Positions 8,300 to 16,186 of a stretch of 64,000 bases of DNA are shown one piece after another (position 1 is the first letter of the stretch; each line of letters opens with the position of its first letter). Source of the DNA: Kitasatospora acidiphila (GTDB taxonomy: Bacteria > Actinomycetota > Actinomycetes > Streptomycetales > Streptomycetaceae); the NCBI RefSeq assembly GCF_006636205.1, contig NZ_VIGB01000003.1:6822501-6886500 (forward strand). Reading direction: 5' to 3'. The translations under genes were made by a program, and so were the position numbers. Below the pieces are notes generated by a model that had not been told where the DNA came from, ran no database searches, and saw nothing but the letters and a program-made list of their open reading frames with translations.

Positions 8300-9118
8300 A
8301 TGCGTTTGATCTCAAGTGGCCGGCACCATGCCACGTTCGAGTTCGGCGATCTGCAGGTGGTCTCGTTACGAGACGGGTACATCGACATGCCGCCGACACG
8401 GCTCCGCGACGAGGACGGGTGCCCGCTCGATGAGCTGCCGGCCGCCGTCCCGCTTGTCGGCGACAACTTGCGGCTGTCGGTCAACGCCTTCTTCGTCACC
8501 GACGGCACGCGGTCGCTCCTCATCGACACCGGCGCGTCCAACGCCTGGCACGACCCCACCATGGGGCTGATCTACGACGCGCTCGACGAAGCGGGGATCG
8601 ACCGCGCGCATGTCACCGATGTGGCCATCACCCACAAGCACGAAGACCACGTGAGCGGCCTGATCGCGCCGGACGGTTCAGAGGCGTTCACCAAACTGGA
8701 GCGCGTGTGGATCGGCGCGGGCGACACCTCGGTGTTCACGGGGCGGCTGGAGCCGATCCGCGACCGGGTCGTACCCGTGTCGGAGAAGGTCGCGATCAAC
8801 GACTGGACCACCGCGATCCCGACACCGGGCCACACGCCCGGTCACACCGTCTACCACGTCAGGAGCGGCGCCGGCCACCTTCTCGCCTGGGGCGACACCG
8901 TTCACGTTCCCACGCTCCAGTTCGATCAGCCGAACGTGTCCTGGGAGCTCGACGGCAACCAGTCCCAGGCCCGCGCCGCGCGAGCAGCCCTCCTCGAACA
9001 ACTGACCCAGCCACACCACTTCGTAGCCGGCGCCCACCTCGACTCACCCGGCATCGCCCGCGTGACCGCCTCCGGCGACGGTTATGCGCTGGAGTACCTT
9101 GCACCACCGATCGGCTGA
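8300..9118 (+). CDS. Metallo-beta-lactamase fold hydrolase
   Basis: A 272-residue MBL-fold enzyme. The zinc motif is THKHEDHVSG (H112, H114, D116, H117), followed by the further ligands expected in PTPGHTPGHTVY, LAWGDTVHVP and AGAHLDSPG. No signal peptide, so cytoplasmic. The fold covers lactonases, esterases and glyoxalases; the layout with a central DTGASNAWHDP is closest to the quorum-lactonase-like group, but the substrate cannot be read. ATG at 8300 has GGAGGGG 6 bases upstream. Divergent from the XRE-cupin regulator, which is its likely controller. Confidence 0.88.
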   Translation: MRLISSGRHHATFEFGDLQVVSLRDGYIDMPPTRLRDEDGCPLDELPAAVPLVGDNLRLSVNAFFVTDGTRSLLIDTGASNAWHDPTMGLIYDALDEAGIDRAHVTDVAITHKHEDHVSGLIAPDGSEAFTKLERVWIGAGDTSVFTGRLEPIRDRVVPVSEKVAINDWTTAIPTPGHTPGHTVYHVRSGAGHLLAWGDTVHVPTLQFDQPNVSWELDGNQSQARAARAALLEQLTQPHHFVAGAHLDSPGIARVTASGDGYALEYLAPPIG

Positions 9119-9239
9119 TCGGCTGATAGGGCGGGAACGGCACCACCACGGCGAGCCAGGCGACCAGCTTCGGGACAGCAACGTCGGAGCCGGATCCGTG
9201 CCGGAACGGGTGGTGAACGCAGGTCGGTGACACGAGGCT

Positions 9240-9444
9240 GAACCGTCCAGTCACCGGGAAGCATGTAGTGCCAGCCCGGGCGCTAGGCGGGTGGGGCTGC
9301 GACGACGTCCTCCAGTCAGGCGCCGGTGAGCAAGCAGTCCAGGGCCCATCGGTTGGCCGAGTGGGCGATCACCAGGATCCGGCTGCGGTCCCAGCGGGTG
9401 GCCAGGTCATGGAGGAACGCGTCGGTGGCTGCGAGGACTTGGCG
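9240..9444 (-). pseudogene. 3' fragment of a histidine phosphatase gene, split by the TnpB element
   Basis: Reading the minus strand from 9444 gives RQVLAATDAFLHDLATRWD, then LVIAHSANRWALDCLLTGA, the C-terminal half of a phosphoglycerate-mutase-like histidine phosphatase including its second catalytic His (AHSANRW). The frame then meets TGA and, 11 codons later, TAG, yet the same frame still resembles the family end (LEDVVAAPPA, stop, RPGWHYMLPGDW). So beyond the insertion the gene carries two nonsense codons: a real pseudogene. The 5' half is at 10811-11155. The left limit is approximate. Confidence 0.8.
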
Positions 9445-9600
9445 TTGACTTCCGCTCCCCGCCCTAGGGGGCGGGGATTCCTACCATGGTCGTCTGACCG
9501 TCTCGGTGGGTTCCTGCTTCAACGCGCCGTGCCGGAACATGTTCCGGTCTTACCTGCGCTCCACAGGCTGTCACCGCCAGTCCGGCGGCCTTGGCGACGT
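9445..9600 (-). ncRNA. Probable omegaRNA/reRNA region at the element right end
   Basis: By analogy with other TnpB elements the guide RNA overlaps the 3' end of tnpB and its guide begins just outside the right end. Here the tnpB stop is in a perfect 8-base hairpin (CCCCGCCC at 9457-9464, loop TAGG, GGGCGGGG at 9469-9476), followed on the minus strand by GAGCGGAAGTCAA and then the host sequence CGCCAAGTCCTCGCAG, which would be the guide. That guide matches exactly the restored target next to CTAC. The 5' limit is a guess. Confidence 0.5.
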
Positions 9601-10690
9601 TGACCGCCGCGTTGATGTCCCGGTCGAGGACGGCCCCGCATGCCCCACAGGTCCACTCCCGGATGTGGAGGGGCTTGGGGCCGTCCTGGACACTGCAGTT
9701 GGAGCAGACCTGCGAGGTCGGCTCGAAACGGCCTACGCGGTGGAAGGCGCGCCCGTACCGGGCGGCCTTGTACTCCAGCATCGTCACGAACGCCGACCAT
9801 CCGGCATCGTGGACGGACTTGGCCAGACGAGTGCGGGCGAGTCCCTTCACCGCCAGGTCTTCCACGGCGACCGCTTGGTTATCGCGGATCAATTCGGTGG
9901 AGAGCTGGTGGTGGAACTCGCGCCGCGCATCGGCTACCCGGGCGTGTGCGCGGGCGACCTTGATACGGGCCTTGTCCCGGTTCTTCGACCCTTTCGCCTT
10001 GCGGCTCAGGGCCTGCTGCGCCCGCTTGAGCTTCTTCTCCGCGCGGCGCAGGAACTTCGGGCTGTCGATCTTCCGGCCGTCCGAAAGGACGGCGAAGTGG
10101 GTGAGCCCCAGGTCGATGCCGACCACGGCGTCCGTCTCCGGCATCCGGGTCAGGTCGTCAGCCGGGTCGGTCTCCACCACGAACGAGCAGAAGTACCGCC
10201 CTGAGGCGTCCTTGACCGCGGTCACCGTGGACGGCACCGACGGCAGTCGCCGGGACCACTTCACCCGCACGTCGCCGATCTTCGGCAACGACAGGTCACC
10301 GCCCGGCGTGATCGACCAGCGGGCATTGGCGGTGAACCGGATGGCCTGCCGGTTGTCCTTGCGGGACTTGAACCGGGGTGCGCCCATGCGCGGGCGTTTG
10401 CCCTTGAGGCCGTCGAAGAAGTTCCGGTAGGCGGCGTCCAGGTCCCGCAGCGACTGTTGCAGCACCACCGCCGATACCTCACCGAGCCAGGAACGGGCCT
10501 CGGTCTTCTTCGCCTCTGTCAGGGCCTTCGACAGCACCGCGGGCGGGACGAACGGCAGCCCCGACGCACGCGCGTCCTCGCGGGTACGCAAGGCATCGTT
10601 GTACGCCACCCGCGCGCACCCGAACGCTCGGGCCAGTGCGGAACGCTGAGGCCCGTTCGGGTAGAGGCGGAAGGAGTACCGAAGCTGCAC
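9464..10690 (-). CDS. tnpB: RNA-guided endonuclease TnpB
   Basis: A 408-residue TnpB: the programmable nuclease of IS200/IS605 elements that uses a guide RNA from the element's right end and cuts DNA next to a short target-adjacent motif. RuvC residues are all visible: D193 (VGIDLGLTH), E277 (VAVEDLAVKG) and D358 (LDRDINAA). The zinc ribbon is C329-C332 (VCSNC) and C348-C351 (TCGAC). The N-terminal TnpB motif RYSFRLYPNGPQRSALARAF follows the chosen GTG at 10690; an in-frame start exists at 10750, still inside the element. It appears catalytically intact. The stop TAG lies in the loop of the right-end hairpin. Confidence 0.9.
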   Translation of the reverse strand: MQLRYSFRLYPNGPQRSALARAFGCARVAYNDALRTREDARASGLPFVPPAVLSKALTEAKKTEARSWLGEVSAVVLQQSLRDLDAAYRNFFDGLKGKRPRMGAPRFKSRKDNRQAIRFTANARWSITPGGDLSLPKIGDVRVKWSRRLPSVPSTVTAVKDASGRYFCSFVVETDPADDLTRMPETDAVVGIDLGLTHFAVLSDGRKIDSPKFLRRAEKKLKRAQQALSRKAKGSKNRDKARIKVARAHARVADARREFHHQLSTELIRDNQAVAVEDLAVKGLARTRLAKSVHDAGWSAFVTMLEYKAARYGRAFHRVGRFEPTSQVCSNCSVQDGPKPLHIREWTCGACGAVLDRDINAAVNVAKAAGLAVTACGAQVRPEHVPARRVEAGTHRDGQTTMVGIPAP

Positions 10691-10810
10691 GGTGAGCAAC
10701 CTAGCGGAGGGTACTGACAACAGCACGGACCGTGCTCGTGCGCGGGTCAAAGCACCACTCAGAATCGCTTCACCGCTGGGCCGAAGCTCGGCGCACTGCG
10801 ATTAGTTCCG

Positions 10811-11155
10811 GTAGCTCTGGCCGCCGGGGAAGGGATCGTCGATGCGGCGGGTCCGTTGGGCGGCGATCCTGGCGACCGGGGTTCCGTTGAGGTCGCCGTA
10901 GTTGCACTCGCGCAGCCGGACGTCCTGGTGGAGCGGTGGCTGGCCATCCGGGAACGCGATCCGTGCTGTCTCCACGGCCCGGTCGAGGTCGGAGGTGAAG
11001 ACTGCGGCGAAGCCGCCGGTGCGTCGGCGTTCGCCGAGTTCCGCGGCCTGGCGGCGGCCGAGTGCCGAGAGCCGGCCGGGGAGCCAGCCGGTGGCGATGC
11101 CCGCCTCGTTGTCGACGGTGGTGGAGTGTGTCTCGTAGACGATCTCTACGGCCAT
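10811..11155 (-). pseudogene. 5' fragment of a histidine phosphatase gene, split by the TnpB element
   Basis: From the ATG at 11155 (GGGAG 8 bases upstream) the frame gives MAVEIVYETHSTTVDNEAG, GWLPGRLSALGRRQAAELGE, FTSDLDRAVETARIAF and RRIDDPFPGGQSY, the N-terminal half of a phosphoglycerate-mutase-superfamily phosphatase (the first catalytic His would be in YETHSTT). At 10811 it runs into the TnpB element. Together with 9240-9444 it makes one gene of about 190 codons. Function in the ancestor: phosphomonoester hydrolysis, substrate unknown. Confidence 0.85.
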
Positions 11156-11270
11156 TGCGGCGCTCCCGGGTGCCTCAGTGGGTCAGACCGCTTCGGTGAG
11201 CGGCCGACCTCCCCGGTACATGCCCCTTTCGCTGCTGATGCAGGCACGCTGCAGACTCCGCGAAAACCTG

Positions 11271-11301
11271 TTGGCGAACCGCGGCGGCCGCCTGCTACCT
11301 T
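11271..11301 (+). promoter_or_regulatory. Probable promoter of the leader peptide-hydrolase unit
   Basis: TTGGCG (11271-11276) as -35 and TACCTT or CTACCT (11295-11301) as -10 with an 18-19 base gap, followed by an RNA start a few bases downstream and the 17-codon leader at 11339. Fits a HrdB-type promoter in high-GC actinobacteria. Seen by eye only. Confidence 0.45.
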
Positions 11302-11338
11302 TCTGGAGGCCGTGCAAGAGACCGAGGAGGTGGTACCC

Positions 11339-11392
11339 GTGAACGCAGTATCGACATGGGTGCTCCCCTCTGGGGCCACGGTCGGGCGATAG
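11339..11392 (+). CDS. 17-residue upstream leader peptide
   Basis: A short frame, GTG start at 11339, encoding MNAVSTWVLPSGATVGR and ending TAG. It has an excellent ribosome binding site (GAGGAGG at 11324-11330) and sits 45 bases ahead of the hydrolase gene, with a hairpin in between. The arrangement promoter, tiny ORF, stem-loop, gene is that of ribosome-controlled attenuation or translational control. I do not recognise the peptide. It contains no run of one amino acid, so a drug- or peptide-stalling type would be more likely than amino acid attenuation. Confidence 0.5.
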   Translation: MNAVSTWVLPSGATVGR

Positions 11393-11398
11393 GTCGTC

Positions 11399-11425
11399 CG
11401 GGAGCGCCGTTCAAGAGCACTCCCG
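11399..11425 (+). promoter_or_regulatory. Stem-loop between leader peptide and hydrolase
   Basis: CGGGAG (11399-11404) pairs with CTCCCG (11420-11425) around a 15-base loop, starting 7 bases after the leader stop and ending directly before the GAAAGG ribosome binding site of the hydrolase. A ribosome paused on the leader could change access to that site. Inference. Confidence 0.4.
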
Positions 11426-11437
11426 AAAGGTACGACC

Positions 11438-12169
11438 ATGAACTTCACTTCCGAGCAGCGCCACGACGACGGCGTCCTCGAACGCGAATTCACCCTCGGC
11501 GAGATCCCCGGCACCCTGTGGATGCCCGGATCCGCGTCCGCATCCGCACCGGTCCCGCTGATCCTGATGGCCCACAACAACGGCCTGCCCAAGGCGGAAC
11601 CCCGGCTGGTGGCCCGGGCCCGGTACACCGCCGCGTGCGGCTACGCGGTGGCCGCCATCGACGCCCCCGGGGGCGGTGACCGGCCCCGTTCCGCCGCCGA
11701 CGACAAGGCCCGCGCCGACATCCGCCGGGCGATGCAGGCCGGCGAGCCGGTCGATGAGATCTTCGAGTCCTTCGTCGGCCCGCTGGTCGAAAAGGCGGTC
11801 CCGGAATGGCAGACCACCCTGGACGCCCTCCTTGCGCTGCCCGAGATCGGCGGCCCGGTCGGGTACTCGGGGTGGACCGCCGTCGGCATCCGGCTGGCGG
11901 CGGTCGAGCCGCGCATCGCGGCGGCCGGTCTCTTCGCCGGGGGTTACGTGCCCCGCGCCCAGCGCGAGGAGGCCCGGCAGGTCACCATCCCGCTGCTGTT
12001 CCTGCTGCAGTGGGACGACGAAGGGAACCCCCGCCAGCGGGCCCTGGACCTGTTCGACGCCTTCGGCAGCAAGCAGAAGACGCTGCACGCCAACCTGGGC
12101 GGGCACACCGGCACCCCGTGGTTCGAGATGGAGGACGGGGACCGGTTCTTCGGCCGGCACCTGAAGTGA
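11438..12169 (+). CDS. Alpha/beta hydrolase, dienelactone hydrolase-like
   Basis: A 243-residue cytoplasmic alpha/beta hydrolase. Strand-turn features: PVPLILMAHNNGLPKAE near residue 40, AIDAPGGGDRP near 78, the nucleophile elbow VGYSGWTAVG (Ser in G-Y-S-G), and near the C-terminus LLFLLQWDDEG (acid) and NLGGHTGTPWFEMED with the candidate catalytic His. The elbow is a slightly unusual GxSG. Length is normal for the family. Substrate unknown. It lies behind a leader peptide and stem-loop, so its expression is probably induced at the translational level. A strong terminator follows. Confidence 0.8.
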   Translation: MNFTSEQRHDDGVLEREFTLGEIPGTLWMPGSASASAPVPLILMAHNNGLPKAEPRLVARARYTAACGYAVAAIDAPGGGDRPRSAADDKARADIRRAMQAGEPVDEIFESFVGPLVEKAVPEWQTTLDALLALPEIGGPVGYSGWTAVGIRLAAVEPRIAAAGLFAGGYVPRAQREEARQVTIPLLFLLQWDDEGNPRQRALDLFDAFGSKQKTLHANLGGHTGTPWFEMEDGDRFFGRHLK

Positions 12170-12286
12170 GGCCACGCCGGCAGTAGGCAGTAGCCGGCAG
12201 ATGCACAGCCGCCCCGATCGCGACGGTGCCGCCCATCGGCGGTACCGGCTGGTCGGGGCGGCGCTCGGCCACCAGCACCACCGTCA

Positions 12287-12315
12287 GCTGGGCCCAGCCA
12301 TCGGCTGGGCCCAGC
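12287..12315. terminator. Bidirectional intrinsic terminator
   Basis: GCTGGGCCCAGCC (12287-12299), loop ATC, GGCTGGGCCCAGC (12303-12315): a perfect 13-base stem between the convergent hydrolase and TetR genes. Confidence 0.8.
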
Positions 12316-12327
12316 CTGCGTGGGCCG

Positions 12328-12909
12328 CTAGCGCAACTCTGTGGCTGCCGCGCGGAGTTCGTCGAATGCGGCTCGGGTGTGGGTGGCCAACTCGCCGGGG
12401 TTCTCGTCGCGGCTGGGGTCGGCCCACTGGCTGAAGCCGAGCCTGAACGCGAGCACGCCGAGTTCGGCGGCCACGTGTGCCGTGGGCTCCGGGACGTCCC
12501 GTCGCTTCAATGCCTCGACCATCGCCGCGGCCATGCCGATGCTCTTCAACGCGTTGCGCTCCTGCAACTCCGCGTTCGCCTCGATCGCCGCGTGCAGCAG
12601 CGGGCTGATCTCGCGGTTGAACGACGTCATCTCACCGGATGCGCGCTCCAGGCCGGCCGCGACGGCCGTCATCGGTGTCGCGTCCGCGGGGGCGGCATCG
12701 ATGCCCTCGGCCAGCAGGCGGCTGAGGGCCTTCTGCCCTGCGGTGAGGATCTCCCGCTTGTCGGCGAAGTGGCGGAAGAAGGTGCTCCGCGTGAGCCCTG
12801 CCCGTTCGGAGATCTGAGCGACCGTCGTTTCGTCGTATCCCTGCTCGGCGAACAGGCCGAGCGCCGCCACGACCAAGCGCTGTCGGGCATCGGGCTTCCA
12901 TCTCGGCAT
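12328..12909 (-). CDS. TetR family transcriptional regulator
   Basis: A 193-residue TetR repressor. The DNA-binding domain is at 8-55 (RQRLVVAALGLFAEQGYDET, TVAQISERAGLTRSTFFRHF, DKREIL); the rest is a helical ligand-binding domain with no recognisable specificity. It is divergent from an NmrA-like NAD(P)-binding oxidoreductase, and the 83 bases between them hold two copies of a 20-base operator, so it very probably represses both itself and the oxidoreductase. Confidence 0.92.
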   Translation of the reverse strand: MPRWKPDARQRLVVAALGLFAEQGYDETTVAQISERAGLTRSTFFRHFADKREILTAGQKALSRLLAEGIDAAPADATPMTAVAAGLERASGEMTSFNREISPLLHAAIEANAELQERNALKSIGMAAAMVEALKRRDVPEPTAHVAAELGVLAFRLGFSQWADPSRDENPGELATHTRAAFDELRAAATELR

Positions 12910-12924
12910 ATGACCATCCTAGAC

Positions 12925-12975
12925 GATGCGACATGTGTCGCATCAGATGTACAGTGATGGGACACTAGTCGCATC
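12925..12975. promoter_or_regulatory. Two TetR operator copies
   Basis: Site 1, 12925-12944, is GATGCGACATGTGTCGCATC: 9-base perfect arms around TG. Site 2, 12956-12975, GATGGGACACTAGTCGCATC, is a variant of the same site. They are 31 bases apart (three turns) and lie between divergent promoters. TACAGT (12949-12954) between them could be the -10 of the oxidoreductase promoter. Confidence 0.75.
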
Positions 12976-12992
12976 ACTCTTTGGAGCTCGCC

Positions 12993-13873
12993 ATGCGCGT
13001 CTTCATCACCGGCGGAACGGGCCTGATCGGCTCGGCGGTCGTCGCCGAACTGCTCACCGCAGGCCATTCCGTCACCGCTCTCGCTCGTTCCGACGCCTCT
13101 GCGGCGCGCGCCGAAGCCGCCGGCGCCGACGTGCTCCGCGGCGGTCTCACCGACCTCGATGTGTTGCGAACCGGCGCGCAGCAGACAGACGGCGTCATCC
13201 ACCTCGCCTTCAGCAACGACTTCAGCTCGCCCGAGGCACTCGCGCGAGGGGTCGCCGAAGAAGCCGCCGCACTCGCGGCGCTCGGCGACGCCCTCGTCGG
13301 CACGGACCGGCCGCTCGTCACCGTGTCCGGAACGCCCCGGGTGGCGGGTCGCGCATCGACCGAGGAGGACCCGCTGCCGGCGGACGGACCCGTCGCCGGA
13401 CGCAGCCGGTCGGTGATGGGCGCACTCGCTCTCGCCTCACGCGGCGTGCGCAGCTCGGCGGTACGGCTGCCGCGCACGGTCCACAACCAGGGCCAGGGCG
13501 GGTTCGCCGGGCTGCTCACCGGGATCGCCCGCCGCACCGGCGTCGCCGGCTACCCCGGGACGGCGTGCAGCGCTGGCCGGCCGTCCACGCACTCGACGCC
13601 GCCGTCCTGTTCCGGCTCGCATTGGAGAAGGCTCCGGCCGGAAGCTCGTGGCACGCCGTCGCCGACGAAGGCGACGCGGTGCGCGACATCGTCGCGGTCA
13701 TCGGTCGGCGGCTCGACCTCCCGGTCGAGTCGGTGCCGCCGGAGAGCTTCGGTGCCCTCGGCCCGATCTTCGCGACCGACCAGCCCGCATCCAGCAGTCA
13801 CACCCGCACCGCCCTCGGCTGGGAGCCGACGCACCCGAGCCTGCTCGACGACCTGGAGAACATCGAAGCCTGA
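12993..13873 (+). pseudogene. NmrA/SDR-like NAD(P)-dependent epimerase family protein, one base missing
   Basis: An extended SDR of about 293 residues. The ATG at 12993 (GGAG 7 bases ahead) opens with the cofactor motif VFITGGTGLIGSAVVAE, then VIHLAFSNDFSSPEALARG and the strand RSSAVRLPRTVHNQGQGG. After GVAGYPG (about 13557) the family sequence continues one frame over: DGVQRWPAVHALDAAVLFRL, ADEGDAVRDIVAVIGRRL, LGWEPTHPSLLDDL. One added G at CCCCGGG/ACGG restores a single frame of 882 bases. Probably a sequencing undercall. Controlled by the divergent TetR. Substrate unknown. Confidence 0.8.
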
Positions 13874-13988
13874 CACGGCTGACGGGTTGACGGGCCGACG
13901 GGCCGACGGGACTTCGCCGGGCGAGGCGGTCAGTGCCGGCGAAGGCCCATCAGGGCCCGGCCGCCGCCAGCCCGGTGAACGTTGCAGG

Positions 13989-14501
13989 TCAAAGCGCCAC
14001 CCGTGGGAACGTCATCGCTCGGCGGCCGATGGCGGCAAGGGCGAAGAGCAGCCCGCCCGCCATGAAGAACGGCTCGTACAGCAAGGTCGCGAACCGGTCC
14101 ATCGCGTCAAGACCGGAGGCCGTACGAGCACCGACGGCCAAGGCCGCCCAGTCCGGAACGGACGGTGCGGCGTGGAGGAGCAGCAGTGCCGCAGTGCCCC
14201 ACGCGCCGACGGTGAGCAGTCCGCCCGGCACTCGTCCGCCCCAGGGCCGGACGAGTGCCAGGGCCAGCGCAGCGGCCACGGCGCACAGGGGGATGGCAAT
14301 GATGTCGATGACGAGCAGCGGAGTGTTGCCGCGCACCGAGAGGCCGGCCGGCAGGCCGATCCGGCCGCCGAGGAGCCAGTACAGGTGGACCGCGGAGAAG
14401 GCGGCGGCCCAGGTGGCGGCCGCATAGGCGGCGACCCGGGAGAGCGAGCGGGGAAGGCCGATTGCCCGGGTGTCGGCGGTGGCGTGGGTCGCGGTGTCCA
14501 T
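13989..14501 (-). CDS. Small membrane protein, DUF3995-like
   Basis: A 170-residue membrane protein with four hydrophobic segments: SRVAAYAAATWAAAFSAVHL (the His-Leu-Tyr-Trp end is typical), a second around LLVIDIIAIPLCAVAAALAL, a third around LTVGAWGTAALLLLHAAP, and a fourth around FFMAGGLLFALAAIG. The first-helix pattern followed by YWLLGGRIGLP matches DUF3995. Function unknown. ATG at 14501 has GAGGGTG upstream; a GTG three codons earlier is possible. Confidence 0.65.
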   Translation of the reverse strand: MDTATHATADTRAIGLPRSLSRVAAYAAATWAAAFSAVHLYWLLGGRIGLPAGLSVRGNTPLLVIDIIAIPLCAVAAALALALVRPWGGRVPGGLLTVGAWGTAALLLLHAAPSVPDWAALAVGARTASGLDAMDRFATLLYEPFFMAGGLLFALAAIGRRAMTFPRVAL

Positions 14502-14824
14502 GCGGTTCACCCTCGCCGGTCGAGCATGCCGTGCACGTCATCCAGCCGGTGTGTTCCGCTCCCCCGCCAGGGGGAGTCGGACGCATCCGGGGGCGCGACC
14601 GCTCGGCGGTAGCAGCTGGGACGCATGCTTGATGACGTCGCCTCGGCGCGGGGCGGCGGTGATGGCCGACGGATGCTCAGGAAACCCGGCGAACCTGGTC
14701 GGCCAAGGCACTAGGTACCCGCACGAGCCGTGGCACCCAAGGGCACCTGAGGGCAGCCGCCCCCGCCCCCGCCCTGCCCCAACGTCCCTACCCCGCCCCG
14801 CAGTCCGGCTCGTAGCCTGCTTCC
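14502..14824. other. Intergenic, 323 bases, divergent promoters
   Basis: Separates the DUF3995-like gene (minus) from the effector-like gene (plus). It contains a small hairpin (CTCCCCC at about 14561 with GGGGGAG near 14574) and, just before the plus-strand ATG, a C-rich stretch with TAGCCT ending 6 bases ahead of the start, which could be the -10 of a nearly leaderless transcript. No other gene seen. Confidence 0.35.
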
Positions 14825-16159
14825 ATGTACGCCCGCGAGTCCCGTAAGCAGGAAGCCGCCCCCGCCCAGCGCACCGAGGCAGCCGGTACCGTGCGTCGGG
14901 GGAGCGGCCCGCCGGATCTCCGCTCCCTCCAGCGCACCGCCGGGAACGCCGCCGTGGTCCAGTTGATGGCCACCTCCAGTGCACCCGTCACGGTGGCCCG
15001 GGTGATGGACGAGAAGACGTTCAAGGGGCAGACCGGCGCCCCCGGGCTGCGGTCCAAGTCGGCGATCACCAACGTCGACCAGGCCCTGCGCAGCTTCCAC
15101 GCCCTGCAGAACCCGTCCCAGCAGCAGCAGGTGACCGCGCTGGGCGCCATCGTGGACGCCTGCCTGACCTACCTCAACGCCAAGCCCAACGGGCAGCGCA
15201 GCGCGGGAGTTGAGAACCTGCGCGACCAGGCTGACAGCGAGCGCAGCAATCTGGTGCTGGGCCCGAAGCAGCAGATCCTGTCGCAGGGCGAGCAGCGGTT
15301 CCGGGACGTGCTGGCCCAGATCGACGCCGGCCTCGCGATCATCCGGCAACACGACTTCGCCCTGGGCGAGTTCCACCGGCGCAACCTGCCCGAGGACGCG
15401 CGGCGCGAGGGGCAGGCCCTCAGTCCGGTGGACTTCCAGCAAATGATCCGCAGCTACATCGACGAACTGAAGGCCCTGCTCGACGACCAGGACCTGCCTG
15501 CCGAGACCCACGATGTCATCGAGGAAGTCGTCGGTGTGGCCGACCTGGTGACCACCATGCGGTACCCGACCGGGATGCCCGGCATGTCGGTGAACCAGCC
15601 GGCACCGGAGGAACTGGCCGACACCGAGTACTCGTTCAACGTCGACACCCAGGCCCGGGGCGGCACGCCGTTCCTGCTGGGCCACATCACCCATGAGCTG
15701 ACGCACGTCTCCGCACACCAGGCGTTCAACAGCAGCTCCGTGATGGCCCTGGCGCCTGTCGACACCACCCCGCCGCAGATCGCCCGACTCGCCCAGCAGC
15801 GCGCCCAGACCATGAGGGAGCTCCTGGCGCTCCTGAACGCGGACACCACGTTCCACCCCGACCAGCACGACCTGCTGGTGGAGAAGCTCGACTACGGGAA
15901 GCAGGGCGGCAAGCTCGGTCGCTACGCGACTACCTTCCGCCAAGCCAACAAGATCAACGATGAGGAGAAGGCCAGGTTGCTGGCCTGGGAGGAGGCGGCC
16001 GGCGAGAACTCCGGAACGCTGGTCGAGTACGACACCGTGCTCAACCAGATGCTGGTCTACCTGCACCTGTGGCGGATCGACCAGGCCAACCCGTTCTACG
16101 TCCGCCTGCGGTCGGCGGCCGCCGAGGCGACCGCCCGCCGGGCCACCGCGACGCAGTAG
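14825..16159 (+). CDS. eCIS-type effector-like protein with HExxH motif
   Basis: A 444-residue soluble protein. The N-terminus is basic and disordered and then reads LRSLQRTAGNAAVVQL (33-47), the short motif that marks cargo of extracellular contractile injection systems and DUF4157-like proteins in Streptomyces. The middle is helical with long Gln/Leu/Glu stretches. At 290-298 is ITHELTHVSAHQAF, an HExxH zinc-protease motif with a further His (H298). C-terminal region is helical and charged. No signal peptide and no membrane segment. No eCIS sheath, tube or spike genes lie in the window. Name is inference from the two motifs; it could be an unrelated zincin. Confidence 0.6.
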   Translation: MYARESRKQEAAPAQRTEAAGTVRRGSGPPDLRSLQRTAGNAAVVQLMATSSAPVTVARVMDEKTFKGQTGAPGLRSKSAITNVDQALRSFHALQNPSQQQQVTALGAIVDACLTYLNAKPNGQRSAGVENLRDQADSERSNLVLGPKQQILSQGEQRFRDVLAQIDAGLAIIRQHDFALGEFHRRNLPEDARREGQALSPVDFQQMIRSYIDELKALLDDQDLPAETHDVIEEVVGVADLVTTMRYPTGMPGMSVNQPAPEELADTEYSFNVDTQARGGTPFLLGHITHELTHVSAHQAFNSSSVMALAPVDTTPPQIARLAQQRAQTMRELLALLNADTTFHPDQHDLLVEKLDYGKQGGKLGRYATTFRQANKINDEEKARLLAWEEAAGENSGTLVEYDTVLNQMLVYLHLWRIDQANPFYVRLRSAAAEATARRATATQ

Positions 16160-16186
16160 CTCCCCGGGTCCCCCAAGCAACCTTCC

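Larger units (their letters stand above)
9445..10810 (-). mobile_element. IS200/IS605-family (IS1341-type) element carrying only tnpB
   Basis: The interruption of the histidine phosphatase defines the ends. The upstream half ends AGC TAC at 10811 and the downstream half resumes CGC CAA GTC at 9444; joined they give G-Q-S-Y-R-Q-V-L in frame with no target duplication, as expected for this family. The element's right end is TCAA on the minus strand (9445-9448), as in IS608-like elements, and its left flank ends CTAC, close to the TTAC target of IS608. Boundaries are ambiguous by two bases because CG occurs at both joints. There is no tnpA, so mobility would need one in trans. Confidence 0.8.
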
